Assembly (NCBI GenBank): GCA_001970955.1
Contig: MPUH01000203.1
Location: forward strand, 18,916 to 82,915
DNA length: 64,000 bases
From: Stentor coeruleus
Lineage: Eukaryota > Ciliophora > Heterotrichea > Heterotrichida > Stentoridae
Direction: 5' to 3'
Shown: positions 37,473-47,103 of the stretch, piece by piece
Layout: the number at the start of each line of letters is the position of its first letter
Position numbering within the stretch: position 1 is the first letter of the stretch
The notes under the pieces: model-generated
Told to the model about the DNA's origin: nothing
What the model saw: the letters and a program-made list of their open reading frames with translations, nothing else
The model's database searches: none
Program-made: the position numbers and the translations under genes

Positions 37473-39536
37473 TCATATTTTGTCAGGAAGTTTTTTAGCA
37501 ATAAGGTTTCTGCGGACTATTTTTAAAGCATTATGACTTAATTTTAGATTTTGTAATCTGATATGTTCTTCAATGTTATTAAAAGCATATATGATTTGGG
37601 GTTTTAACCAATTACTAATAAGTTGATATGTAAGGTCTAAACTTTTACTATCGAAAAATATTGCTGCGATTAAAGATTCAATTGTGTCACTATAGAATTT
37701 TGGGTAGTCAAAGTTGAAAATATCATCTTTGATTATGTCAAGGTCACATGCTAATATGGACCAATTTTTAGAAACTTCATTTTTTTTATCATCGATTATT
37801 ATATATTGACTTAATCCAGAAACTAAAGATATGCTTGCAAGATTTGAATTACAGACAATGAGTCTTTTGATTGAACTTAAGGTATGTGGTTTCATGTGTT
37901 TTAAGAAATAAATTGAAGACATGACGATTAAGTCTAGGATAGCATCGCCGATAAACTCGAGTTTTTCATAGTTAAACCCTAGACACATAGAATAATGTGT
38001 TAAGGATATTTTCAGTATTTTAGGGTCTTTGAATTTATAGAAAAGGTCATCATTTAGATGAATACTATTGTTTTTTATATATGAACTTTTGAAGAACTCA
38101 TGAACTTTTGTCCTAGGGTCTATGTAATTTTTAGCTTCTTCATCTGTTATTACTATTAATTTTTTCCCTGATATACAAGTTTTAATAGCCTTCCACTTTT
38201 TTAGTATCCCGTATTTATATAGAAATTCACCTGCAGCTAACAAACCCCCACCAGCATAAAAGCATCCAACAAGTCCTTCAAAAAAATCAGCCAAAACATT
38301 TTCTGTTATAGTCTGAGTATATGATAAAGTTTCATAACTCGAAGACCTCTCTTCAAAATACGCTGGGCGATAAGCGAAATGTGGAGGAAGGTGTGTCTTC
38401 AAATAAACATAAAAATCATTTTTCCTACAAATATCAGAAAAGTAACTATTCGACACAATATTATTACGTTTTGCAGTCAGTTGGCTTTCAGTATCATTTA
38501 TATAACAATAAGACAAATCAAGTGTACATAGAAATTTCAATACACAATCCCCTAAAGTTTCTAAAGATTCATAGTTTATTATAGGATCAACATCACTTGA
38601 TGTTATAGCTTGTTTTATATATTTCATATTAAATGTATAGTTTGTTTTTTCAGCCAAGTCAATTGCTAATGAGTATATTTCTAAGTCAATTAAACATGAA
38701 ATTAAAGAATATCCTTGATCCCATTGAGAACTTGTAAAAGGAAATTCAGTAAGATTTTTTAATAAAATCATAGGAGTGCCTTTTGCATATACATTTTTGT
38801 CGTTTGTATTGCTGGGTTCATATTTCACAGATTTGACGAATTTTACGAAACATATGTCTTTTTCAGTGATTTCCCCTGAACATTTTTTCCTAAACCCAGC
38901 GATAGAATTAGAGTCTAATTTGCTTTTGAGGATTATATCGACAACTTTTTCGTTTTGGTATTCTTGACTTATGATTTTCAGTTTATTGTAACCTTTGCCA
39001 TAGAGGACTTCAAAAAACTCAGGCACTCTTTCAGGCACTTCCCCAACATATTTCCAAAGCGCCCCAGTTTTTGTTGAGATTGCCATTAGACCTTCTCGAT
39101 CCTGAGTTTTTATATCAGTAAAACTCCTCCCTTGGAATGTGAAAATATTATTGACAAAGGCAAAATCAATATTTCGCCCTGAAATCGGGACGACTAAATA
39201 GTTGACTTCAGATAAAGGTCCTTGGGTTTTAGGGTTTGTAATTCGTAAAAAGTGATGCCATAAATATTTCTGGAACTTTCTCAGATTTTCAAGATTTCGT
39301 ATATCGATTTCGACATTTTTTACATATTCTAACTCCTCATAATTAGGGTACTTAACAGATAGGATAATACCAAACAACTCAACTCTTTTAAAAACATAAA
39401 AATACCCTAGAAAACTCCCTTGGTTATACTCAAAAGCTCTAGTCAAAGACTCTCCATAGTTTTTCAATACAATTTTTTCAACTTTGATTTTTTTTTGTTT
39501 ATCCGGTTCGCAGTGCTTTATAACCCTTTTTGCCAT
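37473..39536 (-). CDS. Dicer-like protein: PAZ-region plus two RNase III domains, no helicase
   Basis: The 687-aa protein has tandem RNase III domains. Domain a (about 318-450) keeps the LETLGDCVLKF signature motif and the DFFEGLVG acidic motif. Domain b (about 518-660) has KLEFIGDAILDL and SDTIESLIAAIFFDS. The acidic catalytic residues look intact in both. The first 260 residues resemble the platform/PAZ region of Dicer (VPISGRNIDFAFV and a possible degenerate PAZ). There is no DExD/H helicase and no dsRBD. Helicase-less Dicer-like enzymes in other ciliates make scan RNAs for genome rearrangement during mating; the same role here is inference. The start is preceded in the same frame by TAA TAA of the upstream GAF gene. 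Confidence 0.8.
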   Translation of the reverse strand: MAKRVIKHCEPDKQKKIKVEKIVLKNYGESLTRAFEYNQGSFLGYFYVFKRVELFGIILSVKYPNYEELEYVKNVEIDIRNLENLRKFQKYLWHHFLRITNPKTQGPLSEVNYLVVPISGRNIDFAFVNNIFTFQGRSFTDIKTQDREGLMAISTKTGALWKYVGEVPERVPEFFEVLYGKGYNKLKIISQEYQNEKVVDIILKSKLDSNSIAGFRKKCSGEITEKDICFVKFVKSVKYEPSNTNDKNVYAKGTPMILLKNLTEFPFTSSQWDQGYSLISCLIDLEIYSLAIDLAEKTNYTFNMKYIKQAITSSDVDPIINYESLETLGDCVLKFLCTLDLSYCYINDTESQLTAKRNNIVSNSYFSDICRKNDFYVYLKTHLPPHFAYRPAYFEERSSSYETLSYTQTITENVLADFFEGLVGCFYAGGGLLAAGEFLYKYGILKKWKAIKTCISGKKLIVITDEEAKNYIDPRTKVHEFFKSSYIKNNSIHLNDDLFYKFKDPKILKISLTHYSMCLGFNYEKLEFIGDAILDLIVMSSIYFLKHMKPHTLSSIKRLIVCNSNLASISLVSGLSQYIIIDDKKNEVSKNWSILACDLDIIKDDIFNFDYPKFYSDTIESLIAAIFFDSKSLDLTYQLISNWLKPQIIYAFNNIEEHIRLQNLKLSHNALKIVRRNLIAKKLPDKI

Positions 39537-39539
39537 TTA

Positions 39540-41087
39540 TTAAGAATTTATATGAGAAAGCATTGCTATTACACTTCCAAGCAATATACTCATTTCTCCA
39601 ATTATTTGTATATCTTTTGATGATATACTGTTGTTTAATTTGTTGTAAAGCTGAAGTACTCCAAGAATGACCCTATTTGGCCCAGGTAAGCATACAATAA
39701 TTAAATTGTGCAATTCACTAACCCTTGCGAAATTATCGATTTCCCCAATATATTCTTTTTTATCAAAACTTTCATAAATTTTCATAGAACGACTTGTATA
39801 AGCTTCTCCAGTTAAACCTAAGGTCAAAGGGAATTTTTGTAAACTTTGGCTATGTGTGATTCCATAAAACTCTGAAGTTTCTTCATCTATATATAAAATC
39901 TCAGCAGCTTCAAAGTCAAAAAAACTCGGAAGTAAAGAGTTTATAGTACTAGCAAGATAATGATAAGTTCGTGCTCTAGCAAAAGCTGCACAAATATTAG
40001 TAACTTCAAGGAGTTGGTCTTGTAAATTATCTTCTTTTTGTTTGCCTACAAAAATTTTGGTACATGAAATACAGGTTTCAAGGAGGATTCTTAATTGAAT
40101 TTCATCTATTTGTTCAAAAAGTCCTTTAGAAGACATCTGACATTGGACAATTAACGTAATTTCTTTATTGAGTACAGCAGATTCAACAAGGTCTTGGCCT
40201 GATTTAATCCCATTAACAGCATCATTTATATTAGTGAAAATCGGAGGCTCATTATTAACATTTATATCATTATGGACTAGAATCCATGTACCTGAAAGGT
40301 TAAGTTTTTGTATTGGGGCTTGAGAATCATTAGAATCAATGTATAATCTTTGTATAAAATTCGATATAAGATATAAAGAACAACGTTCACAATCTAATGT
40401 TCTTTTAATGCCGATAACTAAAGATGTAAATAAAAAACTAAGGTTTGGGGAAGATGACATGTCAGATAAAGCTTTATGGAGCATTTGAAGATTTTTTGCC
40501 CCATAACGATATTTGTCAAGACCACGAATAAGCCCAAGACGAGGTGTGGATAAACGTTCTTCTATGCTTTTCATTGACAAGTTTTCTGGAATCCCAGCAT
40601 TTTTAAGGTTTTCAGCTTTTTGGTCTTCTAGGAACTTGTTGTTGTATTGAAGTTTTTCTAATTGGGCACGTAAAGTCTCAACTTCTGATTTGAATTTATC
40701 GTTTTCGATTATGCATTGTGAGAATTTCGCTTTAATATCAGAGTTTTGGAGTTCTGAGACTATAAACTCAACGTCAGCTGGGTTTACGGTTGACTTAGTG
40801 TTTAGAAGTTGCTTATTTATTGAATGCATTCTGTTTAGTTGATCAGTTAGGTCGTCGATATGGTTTTCGTAAATTCTAACCTTTTCTTGTGAGATTCTTT
40901 TTTGGGATTCTAATTCACTTATTTGAATCATCAACTTTCTAGAGTTCACATCTTGAGAATGTGTTCTGGTTCCACGTGTTAATGGCTTTGGAGGAAATTG
41001 ACCTAGGTTAGTCTTTGCAGTTTCATATAACACATAAGATTTGCCTATATCATTTTTTTTAGTCCGGCTAATCCCTGCACTCCACAT
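39540..41087 (-). CDS. Coiled-coil protein with two GAF domains, 515 aa
   Basis: The N-terminal 50 residues are basic, and a coiled coil spans about 50-165. GAF domain 1 lies at about 205-355 (LDCERCSLYLIS is the recognisable strand). GAF domain 2 lies at about 365-510 (EAAEILYIDEETSEFYGI, GLTGEAYTSRS, VLQLYNK). GAF domains bind cyclic nucleotides or other small molecules; the NKFD signature of cGMP-binding GAFs is not obvious, so the ligand is unknown. There is no output enzyme in this ORF. Its stop is followed after one more TAA codon by the in-frame ATG of the Dicer-like gene, leaving a 3-bp intergenic gap. Confidence 0.75.
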   Translation of the reverse strand: MWSAGISRTKKNDIGKSYVLYETAKTNLGQFPPKPLTRGTRTHSQDVNSRKLMIQISELESQKRISQEKVRIYENHIDDLTDQLNRMHSINKQLLNTKSTVNPADVEFIVSELQNSDIKAKFSQCIIENDKFKSEVETLRAQLEKLQYNNKFLEDQKAENLKNAGIPENLSMKSIEERLSTPRLGLIRGLDKYRYGAKNLQMLHKALSDMSSSPNLSFLFTSLVIGIKRTLDCERCSLYLISNFIQRLYIDSNDSQAPIQKLNLSGTWILVHNDINVNNEPPIFTNINDAVNGIKSGQDLVESAVLNKEITLIVQCQMSSKGLFEQIDEIQLRILLETCISCTKIFVGKQKEDNLQDQLLEVTNICAAFARARTYHYLASTINSLLPSFFDFEAAEILYIDEETSEFYGITHSQSLQKFPLTLGLTGEAYTSRSMKIYESFDKKEYIGEIDNFARVSELHNLIIVCLPGPNRVILGVLQLYNKLNNSISSKDIQIIGEMSILLGSVIAMLSHINS

Positions 41088-41583
41088 TGATTAAACAAAT
41101 ATTATTCAGGATATTTTTATCTGAAGATTAAGATTTTAAATCAAAAATTGTAAGAATAAAAATTTTAGGAATTATATGCGGGATGTTGGGTGAAGAAAAT
41201 ATTTATCATTTAGGAAATCAGTTTTTGGTTTTTGGGAAAATTTTATTGAAAATTATGAGAATTTGTTTAGGTGAAAATTTGTGTATGTTTTTGAGGATTG
41301 ATTTTAGTTTAGAAGAAATTTTTTTTTTTTTTTTTAAGATATCAGCATTATAGAAAATCTTAATAGTCATGTTTTGTTGTTGAGCCTAATAAAATAAAAA
41401 ATAACAGGTGTATAAGAAATATATTCTTAATTAAAATGCATTCTTTAATACTAAAAACCAAAAACCTAATTTTTTCAAATAAATCAATTTACAATCTCAA
41501 CACCCTAAAACTTAATTACAATCAAAAAAAAACATATAAACTATCCTAACCTTCTCACAAAAAATCCATTAATAAAATCCAAA
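41088..41583. other. Intergenic between divergent genes, with a T-run
   Basis: About 0.5 kb between divergent starts. It contains a run of about 17 Ts at 41320-41337, and nothing else is recognised. Confidence 0.5.
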
Positions 41584-42690
41584 ATGAAAACAATCTCAAA
41601 GCTGAAGTTTTTTCTTCCAGAGCTCTCTGAAGACTGTAACATCATCTGCAGTCTAAAAGGTAAGCTTTTTACACCTGAAGAAAACAAAATTCTCTTCGAA
41701 CAAAACTTTCACAAATCCCTTGACCCTTTCGAAATTATCAAGCAAGACATGCTTGACTTCACAAAAAGTATCCAAAGTTATCTACAATCAGGTGAGAATT
41801 CTGTAGACTACATAACACAGTATTACTTCAAACATCCAGGTAAACACATAAGGCCCACAATTGCTTTAATCCTAGCAAGGGCAATAAACTCAGCTAAAAA
41901 TCAAGACTTTTCCTTATCATCTATTCATCATACCCAAAGAATATTTTCCCAAGTAATCGAAATGATTCATTGTTCAAGTCTTATTCATGATGACGTCATT
42001 GATAGTGGAGAAACTCGTCGTGGACAAACTGCAGTTCATAAACAAGTTGGTAATAAAGCTGCAGTTCTTGGTGGTGATTATTTAATATCAACAGCATCAC
42101 TTATGTGTACAGAATTAAAAGATCTAAGATTAATAGAACTTATATCAGCGATAATGGAAAATTTATCTAAAGGTGAATTGATTCAAAGTGATACTCAAGA
42201 AAGTGATTTAGATGCTTTATTAGTTGCATATTGCCATAAAACATATTTTAAGACTGCTTCATTGATAGCTCATGGGTGTAAAGGTATTGGGCTTTATGGG
42301 ATGGAAGAAGAAAAATGCTTTGAGTTTGGGAAACATTTAGGTTTAGCTTTTCAATATGTTGATGATATTTTGGATTTTACTGGGGATAAGAAAACACTTG
42401 GGAAACCTAGTTTAAATGATATGAAAGAAGGACTGGCTACTGGACCTGTGCTTTTTGCCTGTGCTCATCAGCCTTCGCTTATTGATGTAGTGTTTAGAAA
42501 ATTTACTGAAACTGATGATATTATTCAAGGAAAAGAAGCAGCACTTAAATTTGGCTTGGAGACTACAAGAAGACTTGCTTTGATACATCTTATGAAATCA
42601 TTAGAAGCCTTGAATTTTATCCCTAAATCCTCGTATGCCTATTCTGCTTTAAATAGTCTAGCCCACAAAGTATATAGCAGAATAAGTTAA
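41584..42690 (+). CDS. COQ1: Polyprenyl diphosphate synthase (ubiquinone side-chain type)
   Basis: The 368-aa trans-isoprenyl diphosphate synthase has GKHIRPT, the first Asp-rich motif in SLIHDDVIDSGETRRG (about 138-153), GGDYLIS, KTYFKTASL and the second Asp-rich motif FQYVDDILDFTGD (about 255). DDVID with two intervening residues is the long-chain type that makes the side chain of ubiquinone in mitochondria. The N-terminus (MKTISKLKFFLPEL) is weakly basic and could be a targeting peptide. Medium- and long-chain enzymes share these motifs, so product length cannot be told. Single exon. Confidence 0.85.
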   Translation: MKTISKLKFFLPELSEDCNIICSLKGKLFTPEENKILFEQNFHKSLDPFEIIKQDMLDFTKSIQSYLQSGENSVDYITQYYFKHPGKHIRPTIALILARAINSAKNQDFSLSSIHHTQRIFSQVIEMIHCSSLIHDDVIDSGETRRGQTAVHKQVGNKAAVLGGDYLISTASLMCTELKDLRLIELISAIMENLSKGELIQSDTQESDLDALLVAYCHKTYFKTASLIAHGCKGIGLYGMEEEKCFEFGKHLGLAFQYVDDILDFTGDKKTLGKPSLNDMKEGLATGPVLFACAHQPSLIDVVFRKFTETDDIIQGKEAALKFGLETTRRLALIHLMKSLEALNFIPKSSYAYSALNSLAHKVYSRIS

Positions 42691-43458
42691 TTAAGATTAC
42701 AAGTCCTTAAGGGACCCCGCAACTTTTTAACCACTTCTTCTAAAGTGAGTTTTATGATTTAGTTTTGGATTTTTATCGAATTTATTATTTGGAATTTTTT
42801 AAGAAAATAATGCCTTTTTGATATATCCAATGGTTTTAAAAAGTTTTTTCTAGCTTTCTTATGGAAAATGAAGGATTTTATGTATTTTTACTGTGTTGTA
42901 CATGTTTTTTTAGGGTTTTTGCATATAGATTTTGTCTTGAGAATTTGATTTTCCTATTAAATATGAAGATAATCTTGTTCACTAAGTATTTATTTTTCTT
43001 GTGTTGAATTTGTGATCTGTTGTGGATGAATTTCAATACTTGTTTTAGTTTTAAAGTGCATGCTAGTTGCTAATTTGTATATAAAAATAACATTTAGGTT
43101 ACCTATACTAGAAATAGATACAAAATAATATCTTTTTATAACTATATTAAATGTAAAAATAACTATGTTTGCATCTTGGCCCAAATTGACTTCATTAAAT
43201 TTTTAGTCAATGATTTCGTTTTTTCTATTTGTCTTTAAGTTCAGAGGCTTCGATAAAATTTTATGAAAGTAGTATTTGATTTTATAAGAGAATATCAGAC
43301 TTAAGCTTCTCAGTTTGTATATTTATAATATCACTTTGGGCAATATCACAAATCTTAAACCATCCTCTCTTATCATTAAAAACAAATTCCATAACGCAAT
43401 CATAAATTCAAATTATCCCTTATTTTCCAATACAATATTATTATTATTATAATAGCTT
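42691..43458. other. Intergenic, nothing recognised
   Basis: About 0.77 kb. A 64-codon minus-strand open stretch (42990-43184) has no homology or start context that I trust. Confidence 0.5.
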
Positions 43459-46176
43459 ATGAGTAACTACAAGAGGATACATCCAATCGAAAAAAATCCT
43501 CTAAGACGTTCTCATAGAACTCCATCCTCTCAATTCTCAGATGCCACTCTTCATGAAGATGGTCTTGAAACTAAAGAAGTCCTCGAAAGACAAGCAAATT
43601 ATGGGTAATCCATATATAGACCAAACGAAATAAAAGAAAGAGAAAAAAACCCTTATATTAACTTCCTAAAATACTTCTGGGGACCAATGCCTTTTTTGAT
43701 ATGGACAGCCACATTGATTGAATTAATTCGACTAGTTCCTCTGAATTTTGTTTTCCTTTTATTTTTGCAATTTGTCAATGGTTTAGTTTGGTACTATGAA
43801 GACCGGAGCTCAACAGAAGCAATAAAAACTTTAAAAATCAACTTAGCCCCAAAAGCAAAAGTTAAAAGAGATAGGATTTGGAAAATCGTTCCTGCAAGAG
43901 ATTTAGTTGTTGGGGATAAAATTTTCATATCCCCAGGGGATCTTTTTCCTGCCGATTGTATATTAGGACCTGGGGAGTTAAGGATAAATCAATCTATGTT
44001 AACAGGAGAAACTATACCTGTAACAAAAACTGAAGGTGCAAGAGTTTATATGGGCTCTATATGTAAAAAAGGTGAAATCGAAGCTTATGTTTGCAGTACA
44101 GGTAAAAACACATTCTTTCAACGTAATACAACTTTAATTACTGAGGTTCAAAGAAAAGGAAATGTACAAAAAGTTCTCACACAAATAGCATTTCTTTTAA
44201 TGAGTATAGCTGGAATTCTAGTCATGGTTATATTTGTTATTTTATTAGTAAAAGGTAATGAGTTTCTTGAATGTATCGCTATCTGTGCTGTACTTATGGT
44301 TATATCTTTACCAATAGCCATGCAAGTTGTATGTGCAACAACTTTAGCTGTAGGGGCGAAATCTTTAAACAAACAAAAAGCTGTTGTAAGTTGTTTATCT
44401 TCTATAGAAGAACTTGCTGGAATGGATGCTCTTTGTATAAGTAAATCAGGTTTTCTAACAAAAGATGAACTGATTATAAAATCTCCAATTCTTTTTAATA
44501 GTTCAAATGATCATGATGTTTTCCTCCTTGCCTTACTTGCAAGTAAAAAAGAAAAAGATTCTCAGAATACTATTGATAAATATATATATGAATATGCTAT
44601 TGAACAATATAATCTTAATTTGAGTTCTTATGAAGAAGAAGATTTTATTAATTATGATGCTAAAAACAAAATGACTATGGCTAATATAAGGAATACAGTA
44701 ACTGGAGAATGTTTTTCTTGTTGTAAAGGATCTCCACAAGTTATAATGAGTTTAACAGAAAATATACAATTAAACATAGAAATCACTAAGAATGTTTATG
44801 AACTTGCTAATCAAGGATTTAGTTCAATTGCTATAGGAAAAACTAATACACATGGTAAATGGGATATATATGGACTTATACCTATTTATTATATTTTTTC
44901 TGAAGATATTGAAAAAAAAATACAGTCGTTAAAAAATTTAAACATAAAAATCACTATACTAACTGGGGATAATCTACAGTTTTGTAAAGAAGTTTGTAGA
45001 AAAGTTAGCTTTGGGGATGTGATTTTTAATGCTGAAGTTTTTAATTCTGATGATAATATTGTGCAAAAAGAACTTGTTGAAGCTACAGTTTTAAATGCTG
45101 ATGGATATGCTGAAGTGTACCCAGAGCATAAGTTTACATTAGTTAAAATGCTACAAAGACAAGGGAAAAAAGTAGGGATTACTGGGGTTTCTATAAGCGA
45201 TGCTCCAGCTATGAAATGTGCTGATGTTGGTCTAGCAGCTTATGGTGCTACAGATGCGGCAAAAACTGCAGCAGATATAATATATCATGAACAAGGATTA
45301 GAGCCGATAATAAAATCAATAGAAAAAGCTCGGGAGATTTTCCAAAGAGCTGAAACTTATTGTGTATATCGCATTTATTGCAGTTTCCAGCTTTTACTGT
45401 TTTTTTTTGTAGGCGCCGTTTTTGTCAAACCTGATTTGTATTCTTGTTCTGGGGTTTCTGGATGTAAGAATCTTCCAAATGTAACGATTCTCCCAGTCTT
45501 AACTTTTGTGATAATTGCCTTATTGAATAATGGGATAATAATTGCTATAGCTTATGATTCACAAAAACCTTCAGCTGAGCCTAAAAAATGGAATCTACCT
45601 TTGATATTTATATTATCTTGTATTTTAGGCTCTGTATCATTTTTTTCTTCAACAGCATTTTTATATTTCACCCTTTCTCATATGGACTGTAATGAACCTA
45701 ATATGATTTTAGATTATCTAAGCCTTCCTTGTATGAGTTATGGGGAAGTTCTTACTGGGGTATTTTTGAAAATATCAATTTCGAATTATTTGGCTATATT
45801 TTCTGTGAGGAGTAAAAATATGTTTTTCATGAGTTTTCCAGGAATTGCAGTTACTTGTGCTAGTATTTTAGCTTTGATTAGTACAACTTTGATTTCGAAG
45901 TATTGGTATTTGAATTTACAACCTATTAATGGTGTTATTGCTGCTTCATTATCCCCGATATCTTGGAAAATGGTATTTACTATATGGGTGTTTGATTTTA
46001 CGATTTTTATACTGCAGGATTTTGTTAAAGTTTCAATTTTTAAAGGATTTGAGAAGTTTGGCAATAAGTCGCAGAATTATGATTTGACTAAACTTCTTTT
46101 AGCAGAAACCTTTTTAAACTGCAAACATAAATCTAGGTATATTAGTACACAGAAAGAAATATATCAAAGTTATTAA
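43459..46176 (+). CDS. P3A-type (H+-ATPase-like) P-type ATPase with lost phosphorylation Asp
   Basis: Exon 1 (43459-43604) joins the rest through a 15-nt intron (43605-43619), giving about 900 aa, the usual size of plasma-membrane H+-ATPases. Family features kept are GDLFPADC, INQSMLTGETIPV (actuator domain TGE), ISLPIAMQVVCATTLAVG, EELAGMDALC, KGSP in the nucleotide domain, and TGDN. The phosphorylation motif DKTGT reads SKSGF (Ser at about residue 323 in place of the Asp), and the hinge GDGVNDAP reads TGVSISDAP (about 570). Both changes remove Asp residues required for the catalytic cycle, so the protein should not pump. Membrane segments are intact, and no frameshift or premature stop is present, suggesting a selected non-catalytic role. 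Confidence 0.85.
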
Positions 46177-46212
46177 TAACATAATAAAAAATTTAAGGCA
46201 TGATTAATAAAT

Positions 46213-47046
46213 ATGATAAAGCCCAGGTTAAGTTCTAGTCTCATTCTATGTAGAGAAAGACACAACCAGCCATGGGAGGTCCTTATGATAAAGCGAAAAT
46301 CCAGTATGGCCTTTGCTAATGCTCTGGTCTTTCCTGGAGGTTCTCTTGACCAAGAAGACACATCCCCAGAATGGCACAACATCCTAGGCTGTTCTACAGA
46401 TTCAATCCCAAGCACATACTATTCAGAAAATATCGACTTAACAAGCTTACGTATCGCAGCTATTCGTGAGACCTGGGAAGAAACTGGAGTACTATTAACC
46501 AAAACTCCAGGTAAGCCTTTAGCATCTAAAAGATTTCTTGAAACTTGTAAAACTTATTCTCTTATCCCATCAGTAGAAAAGCTTTATTATTTAACACGTA
46601 TTATTGCCCCTTTATTTGAAAGAAAAAGATTTGATGCTACTTTTTTTATATCAATAGAAGGAGAGCAAGATATAGTTGTTGATAATATTGAAAGTGACTG
46701 TTTTTTTTGGGGGACTCCAGTCTATTTTTTAAATGAGTTTCTAACTAATCGTGTTCGTTTATGGCCACCACAGGTTTATATATTGAAGAAACTTAGTATA
46801 TTTAGGAATTTGAATGAAGTTTTTAATGGGATTCAAGATTTTGTTAGAGTTCCGTTTTTATTTCAACCACAAGAATTGTATGAAAATAAGATTTTATGTG
46901 TTTTACCTGGGGATTATAGGCATGATTTGACTCCGCAGGGTGTTAAAGAGAAAATGCTTGAACATAGTATTATATCAGATGGCGAGAAAATATCAATTGT
47001 TGAATCGCCTGGACTGATTGAGTTTTATTCAACTTTTTTTAATTGA
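46213..47046 (+). CDS. NUDT19-like Nudix hydrolase
   Basis: The 277-aa protein has the NUDT19/NUDT7 layout: an opening SSSLILCRERHNQPWEVLMI strand, FANALVFPGGSLDQED, and the Nudix box AAIRETWEETGVLL with its RE..EE..G core (about residues 90-104). A family-typical tail follows. NUDT19 and NUDT7 hydrolyse CoA and acyl-CoA to 3',5'-ADP and phosphopantetheine, usually in peroxisomes; the C-terminus here (TFFN) is not a peroxisomal SKL-type signal. It starts 36 bp after the ATPase stop on the same strand, and the earlier ATG at 46204 is out of frame. It ends in TGA, showing that TGA is a stop here. Confidence 0.8.
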   Translation: MIKPRLSSSLILCRERHNQPWEVLMIKRKSSMAFANALVFPGGSLDQEDTSPEWHNILGCSTDSIPSTYYSENIDLTSLRIAAIRETWEETGVLLTKTPGKPLASKRFLETCKTYSLIPSVEKLYYLTRIIAPLFERKRFDATFFISIEGEQDIVVDNIESDCFFWGTPVYFLNEFLTNRVRLWPPQVYILKKLSIFRNLNEVFNGIQDFVRVPFLFQPQELYENKILCVLPGDYRHDLTPQGVKEKMLEHSIISDGEKISIVESPGLIEFYSTFFN

Positions 47047-47103
47047 TTTTTACACTTTTTGATAAAATTAGAATTATAGTTAATTTTGCTAGCTACTTAT
47101 TTC

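Noticed and set aside
42990-43184. Minus-strand 64-codon ORF
   Set aside because: No family, no supporting intron or neighbour evidence.
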